DNA of 33,450 bases. Origin: Syntrophomonas sp. UBA4922 (lineage in GTDB: Bacteria > Bacillota > Syntrophomonadia > Syntrophomonadales > Syntrophomonadaceae). This document shows, one piece after another, positions 24,425 through 31,913 of this stretch (its first letter is position 1; each line of letters opens with the position of its first letter). Location: assembly GCA_002398825.1 (NCBI GenBank), contig DHBS01000041.1, forward strand, positions 1 through 33,450, read 5' to 3'. The notes under the pieces are model-generated. The model was not told where the DNA came from, did not search any database, and was given only the letters and a program-made list of their open reading frames with translations. A program made the position numbers and the translations under genes.

Positions 24425-24772
24425 TTATTGACGGCTTAACTGCTGGTAGATGATAGCGGCCAGGCCCAGTGAGCCCTGGCGGCTGATGGTTTTGGCGTAT
24501 TCTTCGTCCAACATGGATTCAAAGGTCTCGGTGGCCATACCGCGGGCGATGAAATCACTGCGCGGGATGCTGGCCCGCATAGCTGACAGCAACCGGTATA
24601 CAAAAACGCTCTCCAGCTCCTCGCAGGCCTGGCGTAATTTTTTATCCTCTTTACTCTGCATGGCTTCCTGCAATACCCGGTTGAACTTGCCGGCCTGCTG
24701 CTGTTCGCGGCTGGCCTGAACCCCGGACATATTGACGGGATTGCCGATGCCTATGGCGTTAACCGCACTCAT
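24425..24772 (-). CDS. flgJ: FlgJ-like flagellar rod-binding protein
   Basis: A 115-residue protein corresponding to the N-terminal rod-binding domain of FlgJ. Typical motifs are LRQACEELESVFVYRLLSAMRASIPRSDF and the C-terminal GSLGLAAIIYQQLSRQ. The peptidoglycan-hydrolase domain of enterobacterial FlgJ is absent, as usual in Firmicutes. It acts as a rod assembly scaffold or cap in the flagellar basal body. GAGGAGG precedes the ATG, and the gene lies 18 bases after flgG. A degenerate copy of its 3' end is found at 15481-15540. Confidence 0.82.
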   Translation of the reverse strand: MSAVNAIGIGNPVNMSGVQASREQQQAGKFNRVLQEAMQSKEDKKLRQACEELESVFVYRLLSAMRASIPRSDFIARGMATETFESMLDEEYAKTISRQGSLGLAAIIYQQLSRQ

Positions 24773-24790
24773 TCGGGATCAGCCTCCTCT

Positions 24791-25576
24791 TTAGCGGCGC
24801 AGATTGGTAGTGGTCTGCAGCATTTCGTCCACCGACTGAACCACCTTGGAGTTAATTTCATAGGCGCGCTGAGCGGTGATCAGACCCACCATCTCCTCCA
24901 CGATCTGTACATTGGAAGACTCCAGGTATCCGGACTCCAGGGTGATGGTGCTGTCCGCTTCGGGGTCCCAGTCCACCGCTTCACCGGCGGTGTCGGTGGC
25001 CCGATAGAGATTGCCCCCTAATTTCTCCAGACCGGAAGGGTTCATGAAGGTGACCAGTTCCAACTGGCCGGCCTCCTGGATTTCATCCGAACCTGAAACC
25101 TTATAAGTCACCCGGCCGTCCTTTTCAACCAGGATATCATAGGCGCCCGCTTCCAGCGCATCCACCCCCGCAACCAGGTTGCCGCCGCTGGTCACCAGAT
25201 TGCCCTCCGCATCCAGTTTGAAAGAGCCATCCCGGGTATAGAGCTCTTGATCTCCAGGGCCGTAAACGCGGAAATAGGCATTACCACCGGAAATGGCTAC
25301 ATCAAGGGGATTGCCCGTGGGCTGCAGGTTGCCCTGACCGGTCATGATATCGATGGCGGACGGTCGAACCCCCAGGCCTACAGACACCCCCACCGGCTCG
25401 ATCAGTTCATCGCTTACTGTGGGGCGTTTAATAGTCTGGTAGAGCAGATCCTGAAACTCCACCCGTTGCCGCTTGTATCCGGTAGTGTTCACGTTGGCGA
25501 TGTTGTGCGCCAGGGTGTCCACATTGAGCTGCTGGGCATGCATGCCCGTGCTGGCAGTGTAGAGGGACCTCATCAT
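24791..25576 (-). CDS. flgG: Flagellar distal rod protein FlgG
   Basis: 261 residues, the usual FlgG length. The N-terminal rod motif MMRSLYTASTGMHAQQLNVD, then TLAHNIANVNTTGYKR, is characteristic, as are the D1 segment NPLDVAISGG and YTRDGSFKLDAEGNLVT. The C-terminal helix SNVQIVEEMVGLITAQRAYE, then INSKVVQSVDEMLQTTTNLRR, is also clear. It forms the distal rod of the flagellar basal body in the periplasm-equivalent space. The start is ATG 25576, with AAGGAGG about 9 bases away; an in-frame ATG at 25684 would add a non-conserved arginine-rich stretch. It is probably transcribed from the flagellar-type promoter at 25705-25732. Confidence 0.93.
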   Translation of the reverse strand: MMRSLYTASTGMHAQQLNVDTLAHNIANVNTTGYKRQRVEFQDLLYQTIKRPTVSDELIEPVGVSVGLGVRPSAIDIMTGQGNLQPTGNPLDVAISGGNAYFRVYGPGDQELYTRDGSFKLDAEGNLVTSGGNLVAGVDALEAGAYDILVEKDGRVTYKVSGSDEIQEAGQLELVTFMNPSGLEKLGGNLYRATDTAGEAVDWDPEADSTITLESGYLESSNVQIVEEMVGLITAQRAYEINSKVVQSVDEMLQTTTNLRR

Positions 25577-25625
25577 AGCGGGTTTCCTCCTTAGAATAAT
25601 TCGTTTTTGATCATAGCTTGAGGAA

Positions 25626-25677
25626 TTGCACCTCGGTCGATCGGTGCAAGGTGGGCCCCTCGGCGAGTCCAGCCCAC
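25626..25677 (-). promoter_or_regulatory. Structured leader of flgG: two adjacent hairpins
   Basis: TTGCACC (25626-25632) pairs with GGTGCAA (25643-25649), and GTGGGC (25651-25656) pairs with GCCCAC (25672-25677). Both lie in the predicted ~120-base 5' leader of flgG. No known riboswitch core was recognised. Confidence 0.45.
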
Positions 25678-25704
25678 AACGCAATAAAAAGTTATTCCAT
25701 TTCT

Positions 25705-25732
25705 ATATCGTAAAACAGCTGCATAAACTTTA
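25705..25732 (-). promoter_or_regulatory. Flagellar sigma (SigD/sigma-28)-like promoter of flgG
   Basis: On the minus strand TAAAGTTT, 12 bases and TACGATAT resemble TAAAGTTT-N11-GCCGATAA (perfect -35, 6 of 8 at -10, spacing one base long). It drives toward flgG. Confidence 0.5.
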
Positions 25733-25824
25733 ACGATAATTTGTCCACCAAAGGGTCTTAATGTAGCAACTTTTTTCCTCTATTTTCATATATTAAAGCA
25801 CATACAGTTTTCGAGGTGTGATTC

Positions 25825-26118
25825 ATGATAAAAATATCCGACTTGCGAACCCGAGATGTAATCAATATAGTAGACGGGAAGAAACTGGGCAACATCATAG
25901 ATATAGATTTAGACTTGGAGAACGGCCGTGTCCTGGGTTTGGTCATGCCCGGGCACAGCCGGGGCTTCAACATTTTCTCCCGCCGGGAAGAGGTGACTGT
26001 GCCCTGGCATAAGATTATCCGCATCGGCCGGGACGTCATTCTGGTGGAAGTTCCCGTGGCTAATGAGGTTGAGGGCTACCAGCGCCGCGATTATCGCATC
26101 GATGACGATCGCTATTAA
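25825..26118 (+). CDS. ylmC: PRC-barrel protein, YlmC/YmxH family
   Basis: A 97-residue PRC-barrel domain protein. MIKISDLRTRDVINIVDGKKLGNIIDIDLDLENGRV, followed by VPWHKIIRIGRDVILVE, is typical of the YlmC/YmxH family, which is common in endospore formers and has no firm biochemical role. GAGGTG lies before the ATG. CATACAGT upstream resembles a sporulation sigma-E -10, but I see no good -35. The position next to pgeF, yggS, sepF and yggT homologues agrees with the ylm gene order of Bacillus. Confidence 0.82.
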   Translation: MIKISDLRTRDVINIVDGKKLGNIIDIDLDLENGRVLGLVMPGHSRGFNIFSRREEVTVPWHKIIRIGRDVILVEVPVANEVEGYQRRDYRIDDDRY

Positions 26119-26207
26119 GCCTCAATAATATCAAGTTGAATTATCGGCCCCTTTTGGCGATAATAAGGGCAGCACCTGAACTAGAAAGGCCTAAGGGGGA
26201 AGATAAT

Positions 26208-26660
26208 TTGAGATGCCCCTATTGCCAGGAGTTTGAGAGCCGGGTGGTGGATTCCCGGGCCAGTGACGACGGCGCCTCCATACGCCGGAGGCGGGAGTGC
26301 AACGCCTGCAAGCGCAGATTCACAACTTATGAGAGAATCGAAGAGAGACCTCTGGTGGTGGTAAAAAAGGACGGCAGCCGCGAGCAATTCAACCGTGATA
26401 AGCTGCTGGCCGGCATCACCCGGGCCTGTGAAAAGAGACCGGTCAGCATGGAGGATATTGAAAACCTGGTGGCCGGTTTGGAGCGCGAATTGCGCGATGA
26501 ATATGAACGTGAAGTGAGCAGTCAGGTGATTGGGGAGAAGGTTATGAAGCGTCTGCAGGCCCTGGATGAAGTGGCCTATGTGCGCTTTGCCTCAGTCTAC
26601 CGACAATTTGCCGATCTCAACAGCTTCATTAAAACCATCGAACAGCTGAAAAAACAGTAG
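26208..26660 (+). CDS. nrdR: Transcriptional repressor NrdR
   Basis: A 150-residue repressor of ribonucleotide reductase genes. The zinc ribbon uses Cys3, Cys6, Cys31 and Cys34 (RCPYC...RRRRECNACKRRFTTYER). An ATP-cone domain follows (~48-138, with PLVVVKKDGSREQFNRDKL and YVRFASVYRQF) that senses ATP/dATP. The start is TTG 26208, giving the conserved MRCPYC N-terminus, with AAGGGGGA upstream; earlier in-frame codons would add a non-conserved extension. No NrdR box or nrd gene was seen in the window. Confidence 0.94.
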   Translation: MRCPYCQEFESRVVDSRASDDGASIRRRRECNACKRRFTTYERIEERPLVVVKKDGSREQFNRDKLLAGITRACEKRPVSMEDIENLVAGLERELRDEYEREVSSQVIGEKVMKRLQALDEVAYVRFASVYRQFADLNSFIKTIEQLKKQ

Positions 26661-26682
26661 GACATGAGACACATGGGGACGT

Positions 26683-26698
26683 CGGACACATGTGTCCG
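26683..26698. repeat. 16-bp perfect palindrome between convergent genes
   Basis: CGGACACATGTGTCCG lies between nrdR and the convergent HTH gene. It is embedded in a longer GACACATGGGGACG...GTCCGTCTGTGTCCG sequence reminiscent of REP-type extragenic repeats. It may help end transcription from both sides. Confidence 0.45.
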
Positions 26699-26714
26699 TC
26701 TGTGTCCGCGGGCG

Positions 26715-27545
26715 TCATCGGTTGAGGTAGGCGGTGAGGGCTTCCACTACCATAGCCGGCGGGAAGCTCTTTTCTTCCACCCGGGTGGAGGCACGGCCGT
26801 AAAGATACATGAAGTCTTCATAAGGCCCGGTCTCGCGGTGGCCCTGCTCCAGATCGGGAATATCTTTTAACCAGCGCCGGGCTGAGGAGCGGGGCAGGTG
26901 AAAAACGAAACGGTAGTTGCCTAGAGCTATAATAAACTCGAAAAGCGAGTAATATTCGGGTTCAACCGATTGCACAAAACATTTGGGACAGTGATGTCCC
27001 TTTTTTAAATATTCCACAAAGGAAAAGCCTGCGCTGCGGGCCGAGTCTTTGCAGTCTTCACACAGCCAGATGCGGGTGCGGTCCGGCCCCATGAGGTAGC
27101 GCACCTGAATAAGATCCGGATTTTCCCGGTAGAGCTTTTTTATCACCCGGTTCTTCAGGGAATACAGTTCCTGGCTTTGCTCTGGATAACGTTTGGCATA
27201 ATGGTTAAGATGAAATAAGTAAAACGATATGCGCAGGACTTCCTCGCCGGGCAGGCCCGCTATGCTGGCCAGAAAACGGTCGTAATGGTGGACGGCCTTT
27301 AGCACTTTGCTGAACCGGGCCTTATTGAGGCCCCGGCCCCCCAGGAGGGATTTTTTATCTTGCAGGTCGGCCAGTGACGAATAAATATCGACCGCTTCCA
27401 GATCCTTCTCAGCAAACAGATAGCTTAGGCCCCCGTTGGCGTTGCGTAAGACCTGTGAGACCTGCAGATAGCCATATTCCATCAATTCGTGAACCTGGCG
27501 GTTGTTAAGCTGGTAGCGTCGGGCCACCTGGCTGATGGTCAGCAA
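26715..27545 (-). CDS. Uncharacterised protein with MerR-like HTH and zinc ribbon
   Basis: I do not recognise this 276-residue protein as a named family. The N-terminus LTISQVARRYQLNNRQVHEL, then MEYGYL, looks like a MerR/excisionase-type helix-turn-helix (~1-55). A helical middle follows. Two CxxC pairs (Cys162/165 in WLCEDCKD, Cys186/189 in HHCPKCF) suggest a zinc ribbon, followed by an aromatic-rich C-terminal domain. It is probably a cytoplasmic DNA-binding protein (inference). The start chosen is TTG 27545, since AAGGAAGG lies 8 bases before it; GTG 27554 directly abuts that site. The 27546-27776 gap upstream holds only the inverted repeat noted below. Confidence 0.6.
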   Translation of the reverse strand: MLTISQVARRYQLNNRQVHELMEYGYLQVSQVLRNANGGLSYLFAEKDLEAVDIYSSLADLQDKKSLLGGRGLNKARFSKVLKAVHHYDRFLASIAGLPGEEVLRISFYLFHLNHYAKRYPEQSQELYSLKNRVIKKLYRENPDLIQVRYLMGPDRTRIWLCEDCKDSARSAGFSFVEYLKKGHHCPKCFVQSVEPEYYSLFEFIIALGNYRFVFHLPRSSARRWLKDIPDLEQGHRETGPYEDFMYLYGRASTRVEEKSFPPAMVVEALTAYLNR

Positions 27546-27582
27546 GTTGGGCACCTTCCTTGCTTACTGATATTGCTTCCGG

Positions 27583-27760
27583 CCATCCGGATTCAGAAAT
27601 CCAAATAAACCAAAAACCATTGAGATAAAGCGCTGCAATCTGAGCAAAACTGTATTGTTTTCAAGGGGGGATCCCGGCCCTGAGGTTCAAATCCGCAGAG
27701 ATCAAACCGCTGATCCGGCCAGGATGCAGACTATTCAAGACAACTCCATAATCCGGATGG
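27583..27760. repeat. 11-bp inverted repeat bracketing an intergenic gap
   Basis: CCATCCGGATT (27583-27593) and AATCCGGATGG (27750-27760) are perfect inverses about 156 bases apart, in the gap between two minus-strand genes. They could close a long RNA structure; no known RNA family was recognised. Confidence 0.35.
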
Positions 27761-27776
27761 AGAAGCAGCCCTTATC

Positions 27777-28082
27777 TTAATTATCCGGAGCCGTGCCGGG
27801 TTCGCCTTCAGCTTGCTCAGGAACGGGCTCCAAGAGCCTCAAGGCCTCGGTTTCCCATTCCTGCGGCACTTTTATCACGGTTTCCGCATAAGGTCCTACC
27901 GACAGCGGAATCTGCGAAATGGCATTGCGTTCGATTCGATAAGGTATTTCCTGTGATCTTAACAGGCTTTCAATTATAATGTCATCAGGAGGAAAGACTC
28001 GTACTAGAGTAACCCAAACCATAGTCTGGTCGCGACTGCCCCCGCTGCCTTCAGGGGTCGGGGGAACGGAGTGACTGCTCAT
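27777..28082 (-). CDS. DUF2007-like protein
   Basis: A 101-residue protein. After a flexible Ser/Pro/Gly-rich start, the part WVTLVRVFPPDDIIIESLLRSQEIPYRIERN, then VIKVPQEWETEALRLL, resembles DUF2007. This is a small ferredoxin-like fold often described as a putative signal-transducing domain without known ligand. The tail is Glu/Pro-rich. The start is ATG 28082, as AAGGAGG lies 9 bases before it; the in-frame ATG at 28157 has no such site and would overlap the divergent pgeF gene. It is divergent from pgeF with 51 bases between them. Confidence 0.7.
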   Translation of the reverse strand: MSSHSVPPTPEGSGGSRDQTMVWVTLVRVFPPDDIIIESLLRSQEIPYRIERNAISQIPLSVGPYAETVIKVPQEWETEALRLLEPVPEQAEGEPGTAPDN

Positions 28083-28133
28083 TACAACCCACCTCCTTAA
28101 CCATATTGTACGCGAAAGAAAGAGGTTGAACAA

Positions 28134-28949
28134 ATGAACCGCTGGACCTGGCAACAATTACATGGTCTCGAGTATATAACCGTGCCGTCCTGGCAGGAAA
28201 AAGGCGCGCAAGTGGTCTTTACCGCCCGCACCGGAGGCTTGAGCAGCCAGCCTTGCCACAGTTTAAACCTGGCCCTGCATGTGGGCGACGACCCCGAAAA
28301 GGTAGTGCATAACCGGCAGCTGCTGATGCAGCTTTTTGGCTTGGGGCTGGAGGATATGGTGTCCTGCCAGCAGATCCATGGCAGCGAAGTGGGTATAGTA
28401 TCCCGCAAAGACCGCAGCAGCGGGGCTTACAGTGATCAGACCGCACTTTGCGGCTGGGATGGGATGATTACCGACCAGACCGATCTGGCTCTGGCCACTT
28501 TTTATGCCGATTGCATCCCATTATTCTTTTTTGATCCGGCCCGGCGGGTTATAGCCGTATCCCACAGCGGCTGGAAAGGTACTTACCTGCAGATTGCAGC
28601 CAAAACCGTACAGGCCATGGTCAAGACCATGGGCTCTGTTCCGGGGGATATACAGGCCTTTATCGGCCCCGGCATCGGCGCTTGCTGTTATCGCGTTCAG
28701 CCTGATCTGGTGCAGAAAGTAAAGGATAGATTTCGCGATTTTAGTGATATAATTTATGAGGATGAACACGGCTATACCTGGGATCTAAAAGCCACCAACG
28801 AGCAGATCCTGATGCTTGCCGGCATTCCCTGGGACAACATCATCACCTGCCCGTTGTGTACCGCCTGCTACCCGGAGCGCTTTTTTTCCTACCGCCGCGA
28901 TCAGGGACAAACCGGACGCATGGGCGCGGCTATAGCTCTCAGGAAATAA
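28134..28949 (+). CDS. pgeF: Peptidoglycan editing factor / purine nucleoside phosphorylase PgeF (YlmD/YfiH)
   Basis: A 271-residue member of the laccase-domain (YfiH) family. The metal-site residues are visible: His82 in CQQIHGSEV, Cys127 in YADCIPL and His144 in VSHSGWKGT. The GPGIGACCYRV motif and the C-terminal PLCTACYPERFFSYRRDQGQTGRMG are also typical. Family members act on purine nucleosides, and E. coli PgeF also prevents misincorporation into peptidoglycan. In Firmicutes the gene (ylmD) sits with ylmE and sepF, as it broadly does here. GAAAGAGG precedes the ATG. It lies 9 bases before the response regulator, so they likely form one operon. Confidence 0.92.
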   Translation: MNRWTWQQLHGLEYITVPSWQEKGAQVVFTARTGGLSSQPCHSLNLALHVGDDPEKVVHNRQLLMQLFGLGLEDMVSCQQIHGSEVGIVSRKDRSSGAYSDQTALCGWDGMITDQTDLALATFYADCIPLFFFDPARRVIAVSHSGWKGTYLQIAAKTVQAMVKTMGSVPGDIQAFIGPGIGACCYRVQPDLVQKVKDRFRDFSDIIYEDEHGYTWDLKATNEQILMLAGIPWDNIITCPLCTACYPERFFSYRRDQGQTGRMGAAIALRK

Positions 28950-28958
28950 GGAGAAGAA

Positions 28959-29678
28959 ATGCAGAACACCAAGATACTGGTAGTCGATGACGAAACCTAT
29001 ATCGTTGAGCTGGTCAAGTTTAACCTGGAAAAAGAAGGATACAAAGTGGTTGTGGCCTATGACGGCCTCAGCGCCTTGCAGAAGGTCAAGAGCGAGATGC
29101 CCGACCTGATTATCCTGGATATCATGCTCCCCAAAATCGACGGGTTGGAGGTATGCCGTACTTTGAAACTCAACCCGGAGTACAACAGCATTCCCATCAT
29201 AATGCTCACCGCCAAAGGCGAGGAATTCGACACCGTTTTGGGACTGGAGATGGGCGCTGACGATTATATCAAAAAGCCTTTCAGCCCCCGGGAGATGATA
29301 GCCCGGGTCAAGGCCAGGCTGCGCGCTTTGAAAATTCTGCAGGCCGAGAAGGCCATGGGCAAAAAGGTATATGTGTATAAAGATCTCCTGGTAATCCCCG
29401 AAAAGTATGAAGCCTTTATCGGTGAGAAGAAGCTGGAACTGACCCCCAAGGAATTTGAGTTACTGGGCCTGATGATCTCCAATCAAGGCAAGGTGTTTAC
29501 CCGCGAAGCCTTGCTGGAAAAGGTCTGGGGCTATGAGTACTCTGGTGATACCAGAACGGTGGATGTTCACATTCGCCACCTGCGCCAGAAGCTCAGCGAC
29601 GACTCGGCTTATCCGGATTATATTGAAACCGTCCGCGGAGTAGGTTATCGTTTTACTGAAGATAAATCGGTGATTTAG
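28959..29678 (+). CDS. PhoB/PhoP-like OmpR-family response regulator
   Basis: A 239-residue regulator. The receiver has phospho-acceptor Asp54 in LIILDIMLPKIDG and a Lys in DDYIKKPFSPREM. The winged-helix DNA-binding domain (~135-235) contains LTPKEFELLGLMISNQGKVFTREALLEKVWGYEY and the wing RTVDVHIRHLRQKL. The partner kinase starts 11 bases later. The family is that of phosphate-response PhoB/PhoP, but no phosphate-transport genes are nearby, so the regulated genes are unknown. AAGGAG precedes the ATG. Confidence 0.93.
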   Translation: MQNTKILVVDDETYIVELVKFNLEKEGYKVVVAYDGLSALQKVKSEMPDLIILDIMLPKIDGLEVCRTLKLNPEYNSIPIIMLTAKGEEFDTVLGLEMGADDYIKKPFSPREMIARVKARLRALKILQAEKAMGKKVYVYKDLLVIPEKYEAFIGEKKLELTPKEFELLGLMISNQGKVFTREALLEKVWGYEYSGDTRTVDVHIRHLRQKLSDDSAYPDYIETVRGVGYRFTEDKSVI

Positions 29679-29689
29679 AGGTATTAAAC

Positions 29690-30733
29690 ATGGTTACATT
29701 ACTGGATCAGCCTAAAATGCAAGCTATATTGACCAGCCTGGTCGAAGGCGTGATCATATTTGACCTGGACGGCCGGGTGATAGTGGCCAATCATGTCGCC
29801 GAGAGAATCTTTCGCACCGCCAGGGGCACCCTGGTAGGCAAGACCATGGAAACCATCAGCCCCAATAATGGCGAGTTGGTGGCCATGGTTGACGAAGCCC
29901 TGTTGGGGGGCAAAGAAACTTTTACTGAGACCATGCTGGGAACCCATAATCAGGTGTACCGGGTTCTGGTTCGGCCCATCAAGGACGAGCAAGGCCAGCT
30001 GGAAGGCACCGTAGTGGTTTTCCACGATATCACCGACATTCGTAATTTTGCCCAGGTCAGGTCCGAGTTTGCCGGCAACGTTTCCCACGAGCTGCGCACC
30101 CCTTTAACCTCCATCAAGGGTTTTGTAGAGACTCTTCTGGACGGAGCCATGGGCAATTCCGACACCTGCCGGCGCTTCTTGACCATCATCGACACCGAGA
30201 CCGATCGTCTGAGCAGACTGATTGAGGATCTCTTGACCCTTTCTTCCATTGAATCCAAAGAAAAGCTGATTCAGCCCAAGCCGGTCGGCTTGGCCCGCTC
30301 TATCCGCTCGGTGATCAATATGCTGGGGCCGCAGATCAGTGAAAAGGATTTGATGGTTAAATTCATCTACCCGCCGGCCATGCCTGATGTGCATGCCGAT
30401 GAAGACCTCCTGGGCCAGGTTTTGATCAATCTTTTGGATAATGCCATAAAATACACCCCTATCGGGGGAGTCGTGATCATTCGCTGCAAACAGCGGGAAA
30501 GCCGTATTATAATTACTGTGACCGACACCGGGGTGGGGATACCCGAGGACAGCATTTCCCGGGTGTTCGAGCGTTTTTACCGGGTGGACAAGGCTCGCAC
30601 CCGCAGTCAGGGGGGCACCGGTTTAGGGCTTTCCATTGTCAAGCATATCGTGGAATCACATGGCGGGCAGGTGTTTGTCAAGAGTGAAGTGGGCAAAGGC
30701 TCCACTTTTGGAGTTTGTTTTCTGACTGTTTAG
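29690..30733 (+). CDS. PhoR-like PAS-histidine kinase without membrane anchor
   Basis: A 347-residue kinase. A PAS domain (~10-115, EGVIIFDLDGRVIVANHVAERIF) precedes HisKA with SHELRTPLTSIKGFVETLL (His133) and an HATPase domain with DxGxGIPEDSISRVFERFYRVDKARTR, then GGTGLGLSIVKHIVE. The kinase core is close to PhoR, but the usual two N-terminal transmembrane helices and extracytoplasmic domain are absent, so it should be cytoplasmic and sense an internal cue through its PAS domain. It is the partner of the regulator just upstream. AGAGGT precedes the ATG. Confidence 0.9.
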   Translation: MVTLLDQPKMQAILTSLVEGVIIFDLDGRVIVANHVAERIFRTARGTLVGKTMETISPNNGELVAMVDEALLGGKETFTETMLGTHNQVYRVLVRPIKDEQGQLEGTVVVFHDITDIRNFAQVRSEFAGNVSHELRTPLTSIKGFVETLLDGAMGNSDTCRRFLTIIDTETDRLSRLIEDLLTLSSIESKEKLIQPKPVGLARSIRSVINMLGPQISEKDLMVKFIYPPAMPDVHADEDLLGQVLINLLDNAIKYTPIGGVVIIRCKQRESRIIITVTDTGVGIPEDSISRVFERFYRVDKARTRSQGGTGLGLSIVKHIVESHGGQVFVKSEVGKGSTFGVCFLTV

Positions 30734-30769
30734 AGTCCCGGGAACCGGGAAGCAGGGAGTTGCGATTCA

Positions 30770-31456
30770 TTGGGCATAGTCGAAAATCTACATAATATAC
30801 AGCAAAAGATTGCAGCCGCCGCCCGGCGTTGCGGCCGCGACCCCCAGGAAGTCACCTTGATTGCGGTCAGCAAAACCGTAGGCTTAAAAGCCGTAGAGCA
30901 GGCCATGGCCCTGGGGCTGACCCATTTTGGCGAGAACCGGGCCCAGGAGCTGAAGCAAAAGCAGGGGCATTTCCCCGAAGCCCGTTGGCATATGATCGGC
31001 CGTTTGCAGACCAATAAAGTCAAGGACGTGGTCGGCACGGCGGCTTTGGTCCATTCCCTGGACCGCTGGTCTCTGGCCGAAGAGTTGGATAAAAGAGGCG
31101 GGTTGATGGGAATAGAGGTTCCGGCCTTGCTGCAGGTCAGTTTGGCCGGTGAAGCTCAGAAGACCGGGGTATTAGTTCCCGATATCGAAGAATTCTTGCA
31201 GTCGGTGGGGCAGTTGAAGTGGCTGAGGATAAAGGGTTTGATGACCATGGCTCCTCTTTCGGAAGATTCCGAAGAATCTCGGCCAATATTTAAAGAATTG
31301 CACGAAATTTATCGATGCTATAAGCGTAGGACTTGCCAGAATGTGGAGATGAGGCACCTTTCCATGGGGATGTCGCAGGATTTTGAAAGCGCCATAGAGG
31401 AAGGGGCTACCATGATTCGGGTAGGTACCGCGTTGTTTGGGGAGCAAAATCGTTAG
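30770..31456 (+). CDS. yggS: YggS/YlmE-family PLP homeostasis protein
   Basis: A 228-residue pyridoxal-phosphate-binding protein (PLPBP family) with an alanine-racemase-like TIM barrel. Lys35 in LIAVSKTVG is the Schiff-base lysine. HFGENRAQELKQK, WHMIGRLQTNKVKDVV and LSMGMSQDFESAIEEGATMIRVGTALFG are family motifs. It buffers PLP and affects amino-acid metabolism and is not a racemase. The start is TTG 30770, with AGGGAG about 10 bases before it. It is followed closely by sepF, as in the ylmE-ylmF order of Bacillus. Confidence 0.92.
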   Translation: MGIVENLHNIQQKIAAAARRCGRDPQEVTLIAVSKTVGLKAVEQAMALGLTHFGENRAQELKQKQGHFPEARWHMIGRLQTNKVKDVVGTAALVHSLDRWSLAEELDKRGGLMGIEVPALLQVSLAGEAQKTGVLVPDIEEFLQSVGQLKWLRIKGLMTMAPLSEDSEESRPIFKELHEIYRCYKRRTCQNVEMRHLSMGMSQDFESAIEEGATMIRVGTALFGEQNR

Positions 31457-31484
31457 TGAGCAAAGGGACAAGGAGGTAAGTAGA

Positions 31485-31913
31485 ATGGGTAAACTTAACA
31501 AATTATGGAATTGGCTTGGTTTAGAAGCGGAGGAAGTCCAGGAGGAAGTCATCGATATGCCGGCAGTTCCCGAAGAAAACATGCGTAGTATTTCCAATGT
31601 GGTCAGCATACACTCCAATAAGACCATGAAAGTGGTGGTCTGCGAACCGGAAAGCTTCGATGAGGTGCAGATTCTGGCCGATCATCTGAAAAACCGCAAA
31701 CAGGTAATCATGAACTTTGAAAATACCCCTAAAGAATTATCGCAGCGCATTCTTGACTTTGTAAGCGGCACCACCTATGCCTTGGACGGCAACAGCCAGC
31801 AGCTGGGCCAGCATGTGTTTATCTTCACCCCCAGCAATGTGGAGATTGCCAGGGACGCCCGGTCAATAATGCGCAAACATGGTTTAGGCAATATCTTCGG
31901 GGGTGATAAATAG
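31485..31913 (+). CDS. sepF: Cell division protein SepF (YlmF)
   Basis: A 142-residue protein. It has an N-terminal amphipathic membrane-binding helix (MGKLNKLWNWLG), an acidic linker and the SepF core (~45-135). The core holds KVVVCEPESFDEVQILADHL, then KNRKQVIMNFENTPKELSQRILDFVSGTTYALDG. SepF bends and bundles FtsZ filaments and anchors the Z ring at the membrane. The start is ATG 31485 with AAGGAGG upstream; the in-frame TTG at 31437 lies inside yggS and would spoil the amphipathic start. The stop codon overlaps the proC GTG by one base. Confidence 0.94.
   Translation: MGKLNKLWNWLGLEAEEVQEEVIDMPAVPEENMRSISNVVSIHSNKTMKVVVCEPESFDEVQILADHLKNRKQVIMNFENTPKELSQRILDFVSGTTYALDGNSQQLGQHVFIFTPSNVEIARDARSIMRKHGLGNIFGGDK

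Noticed and set aside
25577..25684. N-terminal extension of FlgG starting at 25684
   Set aside because: FlgG proteins begin at MxRSLYTASTGM, and AAGGAGG is placed for ATG 25576. The extra residues are not conserved and lie in the hairpin-rich leader.
25577..25700. c-di-GMP riboswitch before flgG
   Set aside because: Two hairpins are present, but no conserved GEMM core sequence was recognised.
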